Assembly (NCBI RefSeq): GCF_035762065.1
Contig: NZ_DASTPW010000004.1
Span: 84,632 to 148,631 of the forward strand
Length of the DNA stretch: 64,000 bases
Direction of reading: 5' to 3'
Source of the DNA: Methylibium sp035762065
GTDB taxonomy: Bacteria > Pseudomonadota > Gammaproteobacteria > Burkholderiales > Burkholderiaceae_C
Shown: positions 10,801-20,900 of the stretch, piece after piece
Layout of the letters: each line of letters begins with the position of its first letter
Position numbering within the stretch: the stretch's first letter is position 1
The notes under the pieces: model-generated
Told to the model about the DNA's origin: nothing
Databases searched by the model: none
What the model saw: the letters and a program-made list of their open reading frames with translations, nothing else
Program-made: the position numbers and the translations under genes

Positions 10801-13800
10801 GCCGGAGGTCGAACCGCTGGAATCGCCGCCGCCGTCCTTCGAGAGCACCGCGTTCGACAACCCGGACCTCGACGCGACGATGCCGCTGCCCCTGCCGCAG
10901 ACCGAGGTGCTGCCGCTGCCGCCGGGCACCGATTTCTCGACGATCGATCTCGACCTGCCTGGTGCGTTCGCGGAGTCCACCGCGCCCGCGAAGCCGCTGA
11001 TCGAGACCCTGTTGCCCAGCCGCGGCCTGCCGCCGGCCGAGCCGGCCTGGGCCGGCACCGGCCACGGGCCCGAATCGGCCACCGTGCCTTTCGAGCCGAG
11101 CGAACTGATCGAGGCGCTCCAGCCCTCGGTCGCCGGCGAGCTGGGCGCGAGCGCCGAGCCGGCGCCGCTGGCCGACGACCAGGTCAAGGTGATCGGTTCG
11201 TTGTCGATCGGCATCCCGCTGTTCAACATCTTCCTGGCCGAGGCCGACGAGCTTTCGCGCCGGCTCGGCGTCGAGCTGTCGGAGTGGTCGCACGAGTTGC
11301 AGCGGCCGGTGGGGGAGACCGCGGTCGCGCTCGCTCATTCGCTCGGCGGGAGCTCCGCCACCGTCGGCTTCATCGAGCTGTCGGCGCTGGCGCGCAAGCT
11401 CGAAGCGGCGCTCGCGCATTCGCAGCGGCTCGGCCATGGCGTGCCGGCCGATGCGCAGCTCTTCCTCGACACCTCCGAAGAGGTGCGCCGCCTGCTGCAC
11501 CAGTTCGCCGCCGGCTTCCTGAAGTCGCCGACGCCCGAGCTGCTGGCCGCGCTCGACGCCTTCGAGGCCGACATCGCCGAGCGGCTCGAGGACGCGATCA
11601 CCACGCAAGGCGGCGCCGAGGGCTTCGCCGCCAGCGCCCAGGCCGCATGGGCCGCCGACGGGCCGCCGGCCGAAGCGACCGGCGAATCGGCCGAACCGGC
11701 GACGCGCGCGGTGGCCGTCGAGCCGGAAGCCGCAGCCGAAAGCGCGGCGGCCGACTTCGACGCGCCGCACCTGCGCACCGACTTCGCCGACCTCGGCGTC
11801 GCCGACTTCCGCCCGCTCGCGCCGGCGCCGCGCCTCGACGAGACGCCGCGCCCGCCCAGCAGCCGCGAGGCGCTCGACGGCGAAGAAGACCTCGATGCGG
11901 TCGATGCGGTCGATGCCGAGCTGTTCCCGATCTTCGAGGAAGAGGCGCAGGAGCTGCTGCCGCAGCTGGCTGCCGAGCTGCGCGACTGGTCGAAGGCGCC
12001 GGCGCAGCAGGCCCATGCGGCGGCCGCGATGCGCACCCTGCACACCTTGAAAGGCGGCGCGCGCCTGGCCGGCGCGATGCGCCTGGGCGAGATGTCGCAC
12101 CGGCTCGAAACCGCGATCGAGCACCTGATGGCCGAAAGCCCGGCCGACGGCGGCCGCGTCGAGCAGCTGCTCGGCCGCGCCGACGCGCTGGCGATCGCCT
12201 TCGAAGCACTGCGCCAGCGCGACGCGCAGGCCTACGACGAGCGCCAGAGCGGCTTCGACCGGCTGACGCAGCCGGGCCGGCTCGCGGCACTCGACACCTC
12301 GCCCGCGACGCTGCCGCAGCCGCTCGACGACGCGGGCGCGCTGCTGGCGCCGCTGCCGGCGCTGTCGGACGTGCCGCCGGCGGCTGCCGAGCCGGCGCGT
12401 GCCGAGCCGCCTTTGCTGTCCGAGATCGTCGAGGAACTGCCGTTCGATGCGCCGCCGGCGGCGCCGGCCCTGCCGCCGATCGACTGGTCGCGGTTCGCCG
12501 CCGGCGATGGCGCGCCCGCGCTGCCGACGCCCACCGAGCGCGCACCGCTGGCCACCGCCGCGGCGGTGCGGGTGCGCACCCAGCTGCTCGATCGCATGGT
12601 CAACCAGGCCGGCGAGGTGAGCATCGCGCGCGCACGGCTTGAATCGGAAGTCGGCCAGATCCGCGGTTCGCTCGGCGACCTGACCGACAACCTCGAACGC
12701 CTGCGCGGCCAGCTGCGCGACATCGAGCTGCAGGCCGAGACGCAGATGGCCACGCGGATGGAAGCCGCGAAGGCCGCCGCGCAGGCCTTCGACCCGCTCG
12801 AGTTCGACCGCTTCACCCGCTTCCAGGAACTGACGCGGATGATGGCCGAGTCGGTCAACGACGTCGCGACCGTGCAACGCAGCCTGCAGCGCACGCTCGA
12901 GACCGCCGAGGACGGCCTCGCCGCGCAGGCGCGCCTGACGCGCGACCTGCAGGAAGACCTGCTGCGCACCCGCATGGTCGAGTTCGAGGGCCTGTCCGAG
13001 CGGCTCTACCGCGTCGTGCGCCAGGCCGCCAAGGAAACCGGCAAGCAGGTGCGGCTGGACATCATCGGCGGCTCGATCGAAGTCGACCGCGGCGTGCTCG
13101 ACCGCATGACCGGCGCCTTCGAGCACCTGCTGCGCAACTGCATCACCCATGGCATCGAGCCGGCCGAGCGACGGCTCGCGGCGGGCAAGGAAGCCACCGG
13201 CCACATCGTCGTTTCGCTGCGCCAGGAGGGCAACGAGGTCAGCGTGGAGTTCCGCGACGACGGCGGCGGGCTCGACCTGGCGCGCATCCGCGACAAGGGC
13301 CGTTCGATGGGGCTTGTCGCGGAAGACGCGAACCCGAGCGACGCCGAGCTGGCGAACCTGATCTTCATGCCCGGCTTCACCACCGCCGACAAGGTGACCG
13401 AGCTGGCCGGCCGCGGCGTCGGCATGGACGTGGTGCGTGCCGAGGTCAACGCGCTGGGCGGCCGCATCGAGACCGCCAGCGCGAGCGGCCAGGGCACCAG
13501 CTTCACGCTGGTGCTGCCGCTGACCACCGCGGTCACGCAGGTCGTGATGCTGCGCGCCGGCGCGACCAGCGTCGCGGTGCCGGCCACGCTGGTCGAGATC
13601 GTGCGCCGCGCGAGCGCCGCCGAGATCGAGCACGCGTACCAGACCGGCGCCTACAGCTACGGCGAGCAGACGCTGCCGCTGCTGTGGCTCGGCGCGCTGC
13701 TCCAGGCGAGCGCGCGCAGCGTCGAACCCACCGGGCGCTCGACGCCGGTGATCGTCGTGCGCTCGGCGCAGCAGCGCATCGCGCTGCACGTGGACGAAGT

Positions 13801-14422
13801 GCTGGGCAACCAGGAAGTCGTCGTCAAGAACCTCGGACCGCAGATGTCGAGCCTGCCCGGGCTGGCCGGCATGACGCTGCTGGCCTCGGGCGCGGTGGCG
13901 CTGATCTACAACCCGGTCGCGCTCGCCACCGTGTACGGCGAAGCGGCGCGCCGCACGACGGCAGCCGCGCCGGCGCTGCGCGACGCGCCGGCCGCGCCGG
14001 TGAAGTCCGCGCTTGCCGCCGCGACCGCCGCGCCGCTGGTGCTCGTGGTCGACGATTCGCTCACCGTGCGCCGCGTCACCCAGCGCCTGCTGGTGCGCGA
14101 GGGCTACCGCGTCGCCGTCGCGAAGGACGGCCTCGAGGCGATCGAGCGCCTGACCGAGGAGAAGCCCGCGGTCGTGCTGAGCGACATCGAGATGCCGCGC
14201 ATGGACGGCTTCGACCTCGTGCGCCAGATCCGCGCCGACCGGGACCTGGTGGGCCTGCCGGTGATCATGATCACCTCGCGCATCGCGCAGAAGCACCGCG
14301 ACTACGCGGCGCAGCTGGGCGTCAACCACTACCTCGGCAAGCCCTACAGCGAAGAGGAGCTGCTGTCGCTGATCGGCCGCTACTGCCGGCAGGCGCAGCA
14401 GCTGCAGGCCGTCGCGGCCTGA
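7862..14422 (+). CDS. chpA: ChpA/PilL, CheA-type hybrid histidine kinase of the Pil-Chp system
   Basis: A 2186-residue multidomain kinase. The first ~640 residues are degenerate phosphotransfer/FimL-like helical modules. Three Hpt domains keep the histidine: H767 (HTLKGSS), H1159 (HSLGGSS) and H1394 (HTLKGGA). A Pro/Ala-rich linker joins the first two (about 860-1080). The CheA dimerisation region (~1560-1690), ATPase with HLLRNCITHGIEP near 1755, CheW-like domain (~1870-2010) and a C-terminal receiver with D2108 (VVLSDIEMPRMDGFD) follow. It phosphorylates PilG and PilH. It ends the pil operon 13 bp before the convergent trmL, with no terminator visible between. Confidence 0.95.
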   Translation: MDSLPSQPLSDIRDDSALAWVQEELRKSLELAHKSLRRTLKEREAAAGSDLDDVEATPLRTARQQLHQAVGVLELVNLRGGAALLRGSEAAVQRFIAKPAKLDMAAIDTIERASFALHDFLTRRIAGHPVSPLALFPQYRAVHELAGTERIHPADLWDFEWQWSSLAPRSGDAPTARAADADALTAFEKDVLASMRGGGAEPLRRLGELSAELSAGVATGPGGAQLGSLWQLAAGFFEGQAQGLLPSDVYAKRVASRLLAQLRQQSRGDATASERLARELLFFCARSGRPSAGAAPQLDRIHAAWPTVRDEVAIDYSTVQLGRHDPAWITQARKRVAAAKDSWSAVAGGEMHRLGNLNEQFSLVRDSLERLVPGGEVLGEAMAAAVGATVQAGQNGQVPEPALAMEVATSLLYLEAALEEGAFDQPEQAARVHRLAQRVGAVRGAAQPEALETWMEELYRRVSDRQTMGSVVQELRSSLSESEKLIDQFFRSPDDPSVLIPVPAQLQAMRGVLSVLGLDAATHAVLRMRDDVDALVAAGAQARHEQPLFERLAGNLSAMSFLIDLLGVQPQTVKALFRYDEASGLLRSRMGRANSALEAAAAPRLDPELIAQAQALAAAVADPATPAEQVSRDLERFARDPGVLAQPALVANLDAARSALEQAAAPGMGNAARAFAREHASEMLADFAATGAEPVGLPPLDDVPAIAPISLAPAAAPLVDLETDDEMREVFLEEAREVVAEAGAALDALAEVPQAVDQLTTVRRAFHTLKGSSRMVGLAEFGEAAWACEQLYNDLLARQHGATPDVLAASQDVVAHLARWVEAVAGGADAGWSAAPVRAVADALRLEGRRIALPGAPTQPGAAGAASLASPAAAAESLSEPAAAAVALREPDATVAFGFDPADATPAASFDTDATLPLADVLPPGIELPEATELDLALPAAQAMPLIDAEPPADAAPSAAGLDFEFRLDIDEPAAPQPALPEVEPLESPPPSFESTAFDNPDLDATMPLPLPQTEVLPLPPGTDFSTIDLDLPGAFAESTAPAKPLIETLLPSRGLPPAEPAWAGTGHGPESATVPFEPSELIEALQPSVAGELGASAEPAPLADDQVKVIGSLSIGIPLFNIFLAEADELSRRLGVELSEWSHELQRPVGETAVALAHSLGGSSATVGFIELSALARKLEAALAHSQRLGHGVPADAQLFLDTSEEVRRLLHQFAAGFLKSPTPELLAALDAFEADIAERLEDAITTQGGAEGFAASAQAAWAADGPPAEATGESAEPATRAVAVEPEAAAESAAADFDAPHLRTDFADLGVADFRPLAPAPRLDETPRPPSSREALDGEEDLDAVDAVDAELFPIFEEEAQELLPQLAAELRDWSKAPAQQAHAAAAMRTLHTLKGGARLAGAMRLGEMSHRLETAIEHLMAESPADGGRVEQLLGRADALAIAFEALRQRDAQAYDERQSGFDRLTQPGRLAALDTSPATLPQPLDDAGALLAPLPALSDVPPAAAEPARAEPPLLSEIVEELPFDAPPAAPALPPIDWSRFAAGDGAPALPTPTERAPLATAAAVRVRTQLLDRMVNQAGEVSIARARLESEVGQIRGSLGDLTDNLERLRGQLRDIELQAETQMATRMEAAKAAAQAFDPLEFDRFTRFQELTRMMAESVNDVATVQRSLQRTLETAEDGLAAQARLTRDLQEDLLRTRMVEFEGLSERLYRVVRQAAKETGKQVRLDIIGGSIEVDRGVLDRMTGAFEHLLRNCITHGIEPAERRLAAGKEATGHIVVSLRQEGNEVSVEFRDDGGGLDLARIRDKGRSMGLVAEDANPSDAELANLIFMPGFTTADKVTELAGRGVGMDVVRAEVNALGGRIETASASGQGTSFTLVLPLTTAVTQVVMLRAGATSVAVPATLVEIVRRASAAEIEHAYQTGAYSYGEQTLPLLWLGALLQASARSVEPTGRSTPVIVVRSAQQRIALHVDEVLGNQEVVVKNLGPQMSSLPGLAGMTLLASGAVALIYNPVALATVYGEAARRTTAAAPALRDAPAAPVKSALAAATAAPLVLVVDDSLTVRRVTQRLLVREGYRVAVAKDGLEAIERLTEEKPAVVLSDIEMPRMDGFDLVRQIRADRDLVGLPVIMITSRIAQKHRDYAAQLGVNHYLGKPYSEEELLSLIGRYCRQAQQLQAVAA

Positions 14423-14435
14423 GGTCCGTGGCGGC

Positions 14436-14906
14436 TCAGCGGCCGCCTTCGTAGCCCTGCTGGCGCCAAGCCTCGAACACCGCGACCGCGACCGCGTTCG
14501 ACAGGTTCAGGCTGCGCTGGCCCGCACGCATCGGCAGGCGCAGCCGCTGCGCCGGCGCGAAGCTCTCGCGCAGCGCGGCCGGCAGGCCGGCGGTCTCGCT
14601 GCCGAACACCAGCCAGTCGCCGGGCTGCCAGGCCACCTCGTCGAAGCGCCGCACGGCGTGCGTCGTGAACGCGAAGCAGCGTTGCGGCGGCGGCCGGCAG
14701 GTCTTGAGCAGCGCGGCCCACGAAGCATGCCGGTGCACGCGCGCGTGCTCGTGGTAGTCGAGCCCGGCGCGTTGCAGCAGCTTGTCTTCCATCGAGAACC
14801 CGAGCGGCTCGACCAGGTGCAGCGCGCAGCCGGTGTTGGCCGCGAGCCGGATCACGTTGCCGGTGTTCGGCGGGATCTCGGGGTGGACGAGCGCGATGTT
14901 GAACAT
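14436..14906 (-). CDS. trmL: tRNA (cytidine(34)/cmnm5U34-2'-O)-methyltransferase TrmL
   Basis: A 156-residue SPOUT-fold enzyme that 2'-O-methylates the wobble base of tRNA-Leu. Motifs: PEIPPNTGNVIRLAANTG near residues 9-26, LVFGSETAGLP near 98-108 and the knot motif MRAGQRSLNLSNAVAVAVFE near 126-145. The length is normal. It is a single gene, convergent with chpA and divergent from the alpha-2-macroglobulin gene. Confidence 0.95.
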   Translation of the reverse strand: MFNIALVHPEIPPNTGNVIRLAANTGCALHLVEPLGFSMEDKLLQRAGLDYHEHARVHRHASWAALLKTCRPPPQRCFAFTTHAVRRFDEVAWQPGDWLVFGSETAGLPAALRESFAPAQRLRLPMRAGQRSLNLSNAVAVAVFEAWRQQGYEGGR

Positions 14907-14980
14907 GCGGCCGCGATGCTAGTGGTGCATCGCGTCGAAGCCGCTGGCTAGACTGCGCGCCGTCTCGCTCGAGGAATCGC

Positions 14981-17900
14981 ATGCAGCCGAAGCAGCTCGT
15001 CGCCGTCGCGGTGGCCGTCCTGGGCGGACTGCTCGGTCCCCACGCCCCGGCTGCCACCGTCGCCGGCGTCAGCCCGCAAGGCGAAGTCGCGCAGGTCCGG
15101 CAAGTCGTCGTCAAGTTCTCGGAAAGCGTCGTCGCCTTCGGCGATCCGCGACTCGCCGATCCGTTCGTCGTGCAGTGCCAGGGGCCGGTGCCGAGCGGGC
15201 AGGGCCGCTGGATCAGCGATCGCGCCTGGACCTACGACTTCGACGAGGCGCCCGGCCCCGGCCTCAAGTGCCGCGTCAGGCTCAAGGCCGGCTGGAAGCC
15301 GAGCGCGGCGAACGCCTCGGCGCTGACCGGTGCGACCGACTTCACGTTCCAGACCGGCGGCCCGGCGATCGTGCAGACGCGGCCCTGGCCGGGCTCGGAG
15401 ATCGCCGAGGACCAGCACTTCATCCTGCAGCTGTCGGGGCCGGCGCTCGAGGCGAGCGTCGCCGACAAGGCCTGGTGCGAGGTCGACGGCCTCGGCGAGC
15501 GGCTGCCGTTGAAGCTCGTCGTCGGCGCCGCGCGCGAAGCCGCGCTGAAGTCGCAGCGCATCGACAAGCGCCTGCACGCCCGCACCCTCGTTGCCGGCTG
15601 CGGCCGGCCGCTGCCGAACGACACGGCGGTGCGGCTCGTCTGGGGCGCGGGCATCGCGGCGCAGGGGAATCCCGCGGTCATGACGCGCGGCGAGCAGCGC
15701 GAGCGTTTTCGCGTGCGCAAGCCCTTCGTCGCCGAGTTCGGCTGCGAACGCGAACGCGCCGGCGCGCCTTGCCTTCCGATCCGGCCGATGAGCCTCGGCT
15801 TCTCGGCGCCGATCGCGCGCGCCCTCGCGCAGCAGGTGCGGCTGAAGAGCACGGCCGGCACGAGCTTCGCGCCAGTGAACGACCGCGGCGACCCGTCGAC
15901 CGCGGTCACGAGCCTGACCTTCCCGGTCCCGCTGCCCGAGAACGCTCGCTTCACCGTCGAGCTGCCCGCGGACCTGAAGGACGACGCCGGCCGCGCGCTC
16001 GCGAATGCCGCGAGCTTCCCGCTCGCGGTGGCGACCGGCGAGGCGCCGCCGCTCGCCAAGTTCGCCGCCGCGCCTTTCGGCGTGATCGAGTACGAGACCG
16101 ACGCGAAGGGGCAGACGGCGCAGGCGCTGCTGCCGATCACGCTGCGCCACGTGCAGCCGGACCTGCGCGACGGCGCGCCTGCGCCGTCGCCGGCCGCGTC
16201 TTCGGCTGCGCCGCCTCCGGCGCCGCGGGGTTCGGTGCGCATCAAGCGCCTGGCGAGCGACGCCGAAATCCTCGACGGCTACGCGAAGCTCAAGCGCTGG
16301 CACGAGAGCGAGCTGACGGCGAAGGAAGCGGGCCGGCCCGAGCGCGAGTGGTTCACGCAGCGCATCGAGCAGGACGCGCGCGGGCGCAACCGGGTCGTCC
16401 GCGAAGAGCGCCGCATCGCGACGCGCGAGCTGCCGCTGCTGGCCGGCGACGCGGGCGCGCGCACGCTCGACCTGCCGCCGTTGCGCGGCGGCGACCCGCG
16501 GCCTTTCGAGGTGATCGGGCTGCCGATCGCCGAGCCCGGCTTCCATGTCGTGGAGGTCGCGTCGGTGCGGCTCGGTGCCGCCTTGCTCGACAAGCCCGCA
16601 CCGCTGTACGTGCGCACCGGCGCGCTCGCGACCAACCTGGGCGTGCACTTCAAGCACGGCCGCCAGAGCAGCGTCGTCTGGGTCACGTCGCTCGACCGCG
16701 GCAAGCCCGTCGAAGGCGCCGAGGTCGTCGTCAACGACTGCCGCGGCAAGCCGATGTGGACGGGCCGCACGGACGCGCAGGGCCTGGCGCGCATCGACCA
16801 GCCGCTCGACGACGGGCTGGACGGATCGTCGGGCCGCGCATGCGCCGTGCCCGAGGGCCTGTTCATCACCGCGCGCAAGCCGCTGGCGGCACGGCCGTCG
16901 GTGATCGACACCGCCTTCGTCTTCAGCAGCTGGCAGAAGGGCATCGAGAGTTGGCGCTTCGACGTCGCGACGAGCCGCGATCCGCAGCCGGACCTGCGCG
17001 CGCACACCGTCTTCGATCGCACGCTGCTGCGCGCCGGCGAGACGGTCTCGATGAAGCACTTCATCCGCGCCGAAACCGCCAAGGGCCTGCTGCCGCTGGC
17101 GCCGCAGGAGCTGCCGACGCGCCTCAGGCTCGTCCACCAGGGCAGCGGCGAAGAGACGGTGCTGCCGCTCGCCTGGGCCGGGCAGCGGCATGCGCTGTCG
17201 AGCTGGAACATCCCGGCCGCGGCGAAGCTGGGCGTCTACGAGGTGGTGCTCGAACGCGACGCGCCGAAGGACGCCGCGACGAGCGCGAACGAAGCGGGGC
17301 AGGGCCCGCGCACCCGCTTTCCGGCCGGCGACTTCCGCGTCGAGGAGTTCCGCGTGCCGCTGCTCGACGTGAAGCTCGTAGGCCCGAAGGAGGTGCCGAT
17401 CGCGCCGGCCTCGTTGCCGATCGCGCTGCAGATGAACCATCAGTCGGGCGGCGGCGTCGCGGCGGCGCCGGTGCGGATCTCGGCCTTGCTGAAGCCGCGT
17501 GCGCCGAACTTCCCCGGTCGCGAGGACTTCCGCTTCGAGCCGCCGCGCGATCCGAAGGTCGTCGCCGGCGAGGAGAGCGAGCCGACGAACGAGGCCGCCG
17601 GCCGCCTCGTCGTCGACAAGCTCGCGGCGAAGACCGATGCGAAGGGCGCCGCGAGCCTGACGCTCGACAAGCTGCCGGCGATCGAGCGCCCGAGCGAGCT
17701 GCTCGCCGAGGCCACCTTCAACGACCCGAACGGCGAGGTGCAGACGGTCGCGACCCGCATCGGCTTGTGGCCGGCCGCGGTGGTGGTCGGCGTGCGCGCC
17801 GGCTCGTGGGTGAGCCAGCACGGCAAGACGCGCTTCCAGGTGATCGCGCTCGACACCGCCGGCCGCGTGCTGGCCGGCCAGGCGCTCGCGGTGCGCGCGC

Positions 17901-20900
17901 GCCTGAGCGAGACGCTCTCGACGCGCAAGCGCATGGTCGGCGGCTTCTACGCCTACGACAACCGCACCGAGCTGCGCGAACTCGGCACCGTGTGCAGCGG
18001 CACGAGCGATGCGCAGGGGCTGCTGAATTGCGAGGCGAGCCTCGACACCGCCGGCCAGGTCGAGCTGATCGCGAGCGCGAAGGACGCGCAAGGCCGCACG
18101 GCGCAGGCGGCGACCAGCGTCTGGGTCACGCGCGCCGGCGAGCTGTGGTTCGCGCAGGACAACGACGACCGCATCGACCTGCTGCCCGAGCGCAGGAGCT
18201 ACCAGCCCGGCGAGACCGCCCGGCTGCAATTGCGCATGCCGTATCGCGAGGCGACGGTGCTGGTCGGTGTCGAGCGCGAAGGCGTGCTCGCGACCCGGGT
18301 CGTCACGCTGCGCGGCGACGACCCGACGATCGAGCTGAAGATCGAGCCCGGCTGGGGCCCGAACGTCTACGTCACCGCGCTCGCGCTGCGCGGCCGCGTG
18401 CGCGAGGTGCACTGGACCAGCTTCTTCCAGTGGGGCTGGAAGCAGCCCTTCGCGTGGTGGCGCGCATGGCGCGACGAGGGCCCCGGCTACCAGGCGCCGA
18501 CCGCGATGGCCGACCTGAGCAAGCCTTCGTTCAAGGTCGGCATGGCCGCGCTGCAGGTCGGCATGGCCGAGCATGCGCTGCAGGTTGCCGTCGGCAGCGA
18601 CAAGCCGGCGTACCAGGTGCGGCAGAAGGCGGTCGCGCGGGTGAAGGTCAGCCACGCCGGCAAGCCTGCGGCGGGGGCGGAGATCGCGTTCGCCGCGGTC
18701 GACGAGGGCCTGCTCGCGCTGCGCGACAACGCCTCGTGGGACCTGCTCGACGCGATGTTCCGCAGCCGCCCCTGGGGCGTGGAGACCAGCACGGCGCACA
18801 ACGAGATCGTCGGTCGGCGTCACTACGGCAGGAAGGCCGTGGCAGCCGGCGGCGGCGGCGGCCGCGGCGCGACGCGCGAGCTGTTCGACACGCTGCTGCT
18901 GTGGAAGGGCCGCGTCGCGCTCGACGCGAACGGCGAGGCGACGATCGAGGTGCCGCTGAACGATTCGCTGACGAGCTTCCGGCTGGTGGCAATCGCCGAC
19001 GACGCCGGCCCCGACGGCACGCCCCGCTTCGGCAGCGGCAGCACGACGATCCGCGTCACGCAGGACCTGCAAGTGCTCGCCGGCCTGCCGCCGCTGGTGC
19101 GCGAAGGCGACCGCTACACCGCACTGGTCACGCTGCGCAACACGACCGCGCGCGAGATGCGCGTGAAGGCGACGCTGGCCGGCACCGCGCTGCTCGACGG
19201 CCTCGGCGACGCGGCGAGCGCCCGTGCGCTGGCCGCGACGGCGGCGAGCGGCGACCCGCGCATCGAGCGCCGCCCGGTCGCCCCGGCCGCGCAGGAGGTG
19301 CGGCTCGGCCCCGGTGCCGCGCAGGAGCTGAGCTGGCCGATCGAGGTGCCGCCCGGCGCGTTCAGCATCGGCTGGGAGCTGTCGGCCGAGGAACTGGACC
19401 GTGCCGCCAACGAAGCGGCGCGCGATCGCGTCAAGCTCACGCAGCTCGTCACGCCGGCGGTGCCGGTGCGCGTGCTGCAGGCGACGCTGGCGCGGCTGGA
19501 CGGCCGGTACACGCTGCCGGTCGCGCCGCCGGCCGATGCGCTGCCGCTGGCCGCTGCGGGGGAGGGCGGTGCAAAGCGCGGCGGTCTCACGCTCGGTCTG
19601 CAACCGAAGCTGAGCGGCGCGCTGCCGGGGCTGCGCCGCTATTTCGAGACCTACCCCTTCGCCTGCCTCGAGCAGAAGGCCTCGAAGGCGGTGGGCCTGC
19701 GCGACGCACCGATGTGGCAGACGGTCGCCGAGACGCTTGCGACCTACCTGGACGCCGACGGCCTCGCGGGCTACTTCCCGCCCACGGCCGCCGACGCCGC
19801 GCGCGGCAGCGACCGGCTCACCGCCTACCTGCTCGCCGCCACGCACGAGGCCGGCTTCGCGCTGCCCGAGCCCGCGAAGACGCGGATGCTCGACGGCCTC
19901 GCCGCGTTCGTCGAAGGCCGCATCGAGCGGCGCTTCTGGGCGCCGGCCTTCGCGGCCTCGCGCGACGTCGATGTGCGCAAGCTCGCGGCGATCGAGGCGC
20001 TCGCGCGCCACGGCCGCGCGCAGGCGAGGCAGCTCGGCTCGATCGACCTCGCGCCCGACACCTGGCCGACCGCGGCGGTGATCGACTGGCTGTCGATCCT
20101 CAAGCGCGTGCAGGGCCTGCCGCGGCAGGCCGAGCGGCTCGCCGAGGCTCAGCAGATCCTGCGCGCGCGCATGACGCTGGGCGGCACCACGCTGAAGTTC
20201 AGCAACGAGGACGACGACTTCTGGTGGTGGCTGATGGACAGCGCCGACGCCAACGCCGCGAAGCTGATCCTCGCGGTGCTCGACGACCCGGCCTGGAAGG
20301 ACGAGCTGCCTCAGATGGTGGTGGGCAGCCTCGCCCGGCAGAAGCGCGGCGCCTGGCTCACGACGACCGCCAACCTCTGGGGCTCGCTCGCGCTCGACAA
20401 GTTCTCGGCGAAGTTCGAGTCGCAGCCCATCGCCGGCAAGACGGTCGCCAGCTTCGGCAACGCGACGCAGGGCTTCGACTGGTCGGCGCAGACCAGCCCC
20501 GCGTCGAGCAGCGCGCGGCTCGTGCTGCCCTGGCCCGCCGGCGCGAACGGCGTGTTGAACGCCGAGCAGCAGGGCAGCGGCACGCCCTGGCTCACCGTGC
20601 AGAGCACCGCGGCGATCCCGCTGAAGGCGCCGCTGCGCGCCGGCTACGGCATCAAGCGCACGGTGAGCGCGGTGACGCAGAAGCTGCCCGGCCGCTGGAG
20701 CCGCGGCGACGTGATGCGCGTGCGGCTCGAGATCGACGCGCAGGCCGACATGAGCTGGGTCGTCGTCAGCGATCCGGTGCCCGGCGGCGCGACGCTGCTC
20801 GGCTCCGGCCTCGGCCGCGACTCGGCGATCGCCGTCGGCGGCGAACAGCGTGAAGGCAGCGCCTGGCTCGCGCACCAGGAGCGCAGCTTCGAGGCCTGGC

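Noticed and set aside
7508..14329. A 2273-codon open frame on the minus strand opposite pilJ-chpA
   Set aside because: It is antisense to a gene with clear domains, consists of Arg/Ala/Gly/His-rich low-complexity protein, and arises from the strong third-position G+C bias. The same applies to the minus-strand frame at 14948-20935 and the frame at 50531-56830.
14935..14955. CCGCTGGCTAGACT before the alpha-2-macroglobulin gene resembles CCGCTGGCTAGAAT before rubredoxin
   Set aside because: Could be a shared -10 context, but the -35 regions are weak and two occurrences are not enough to define a motif.
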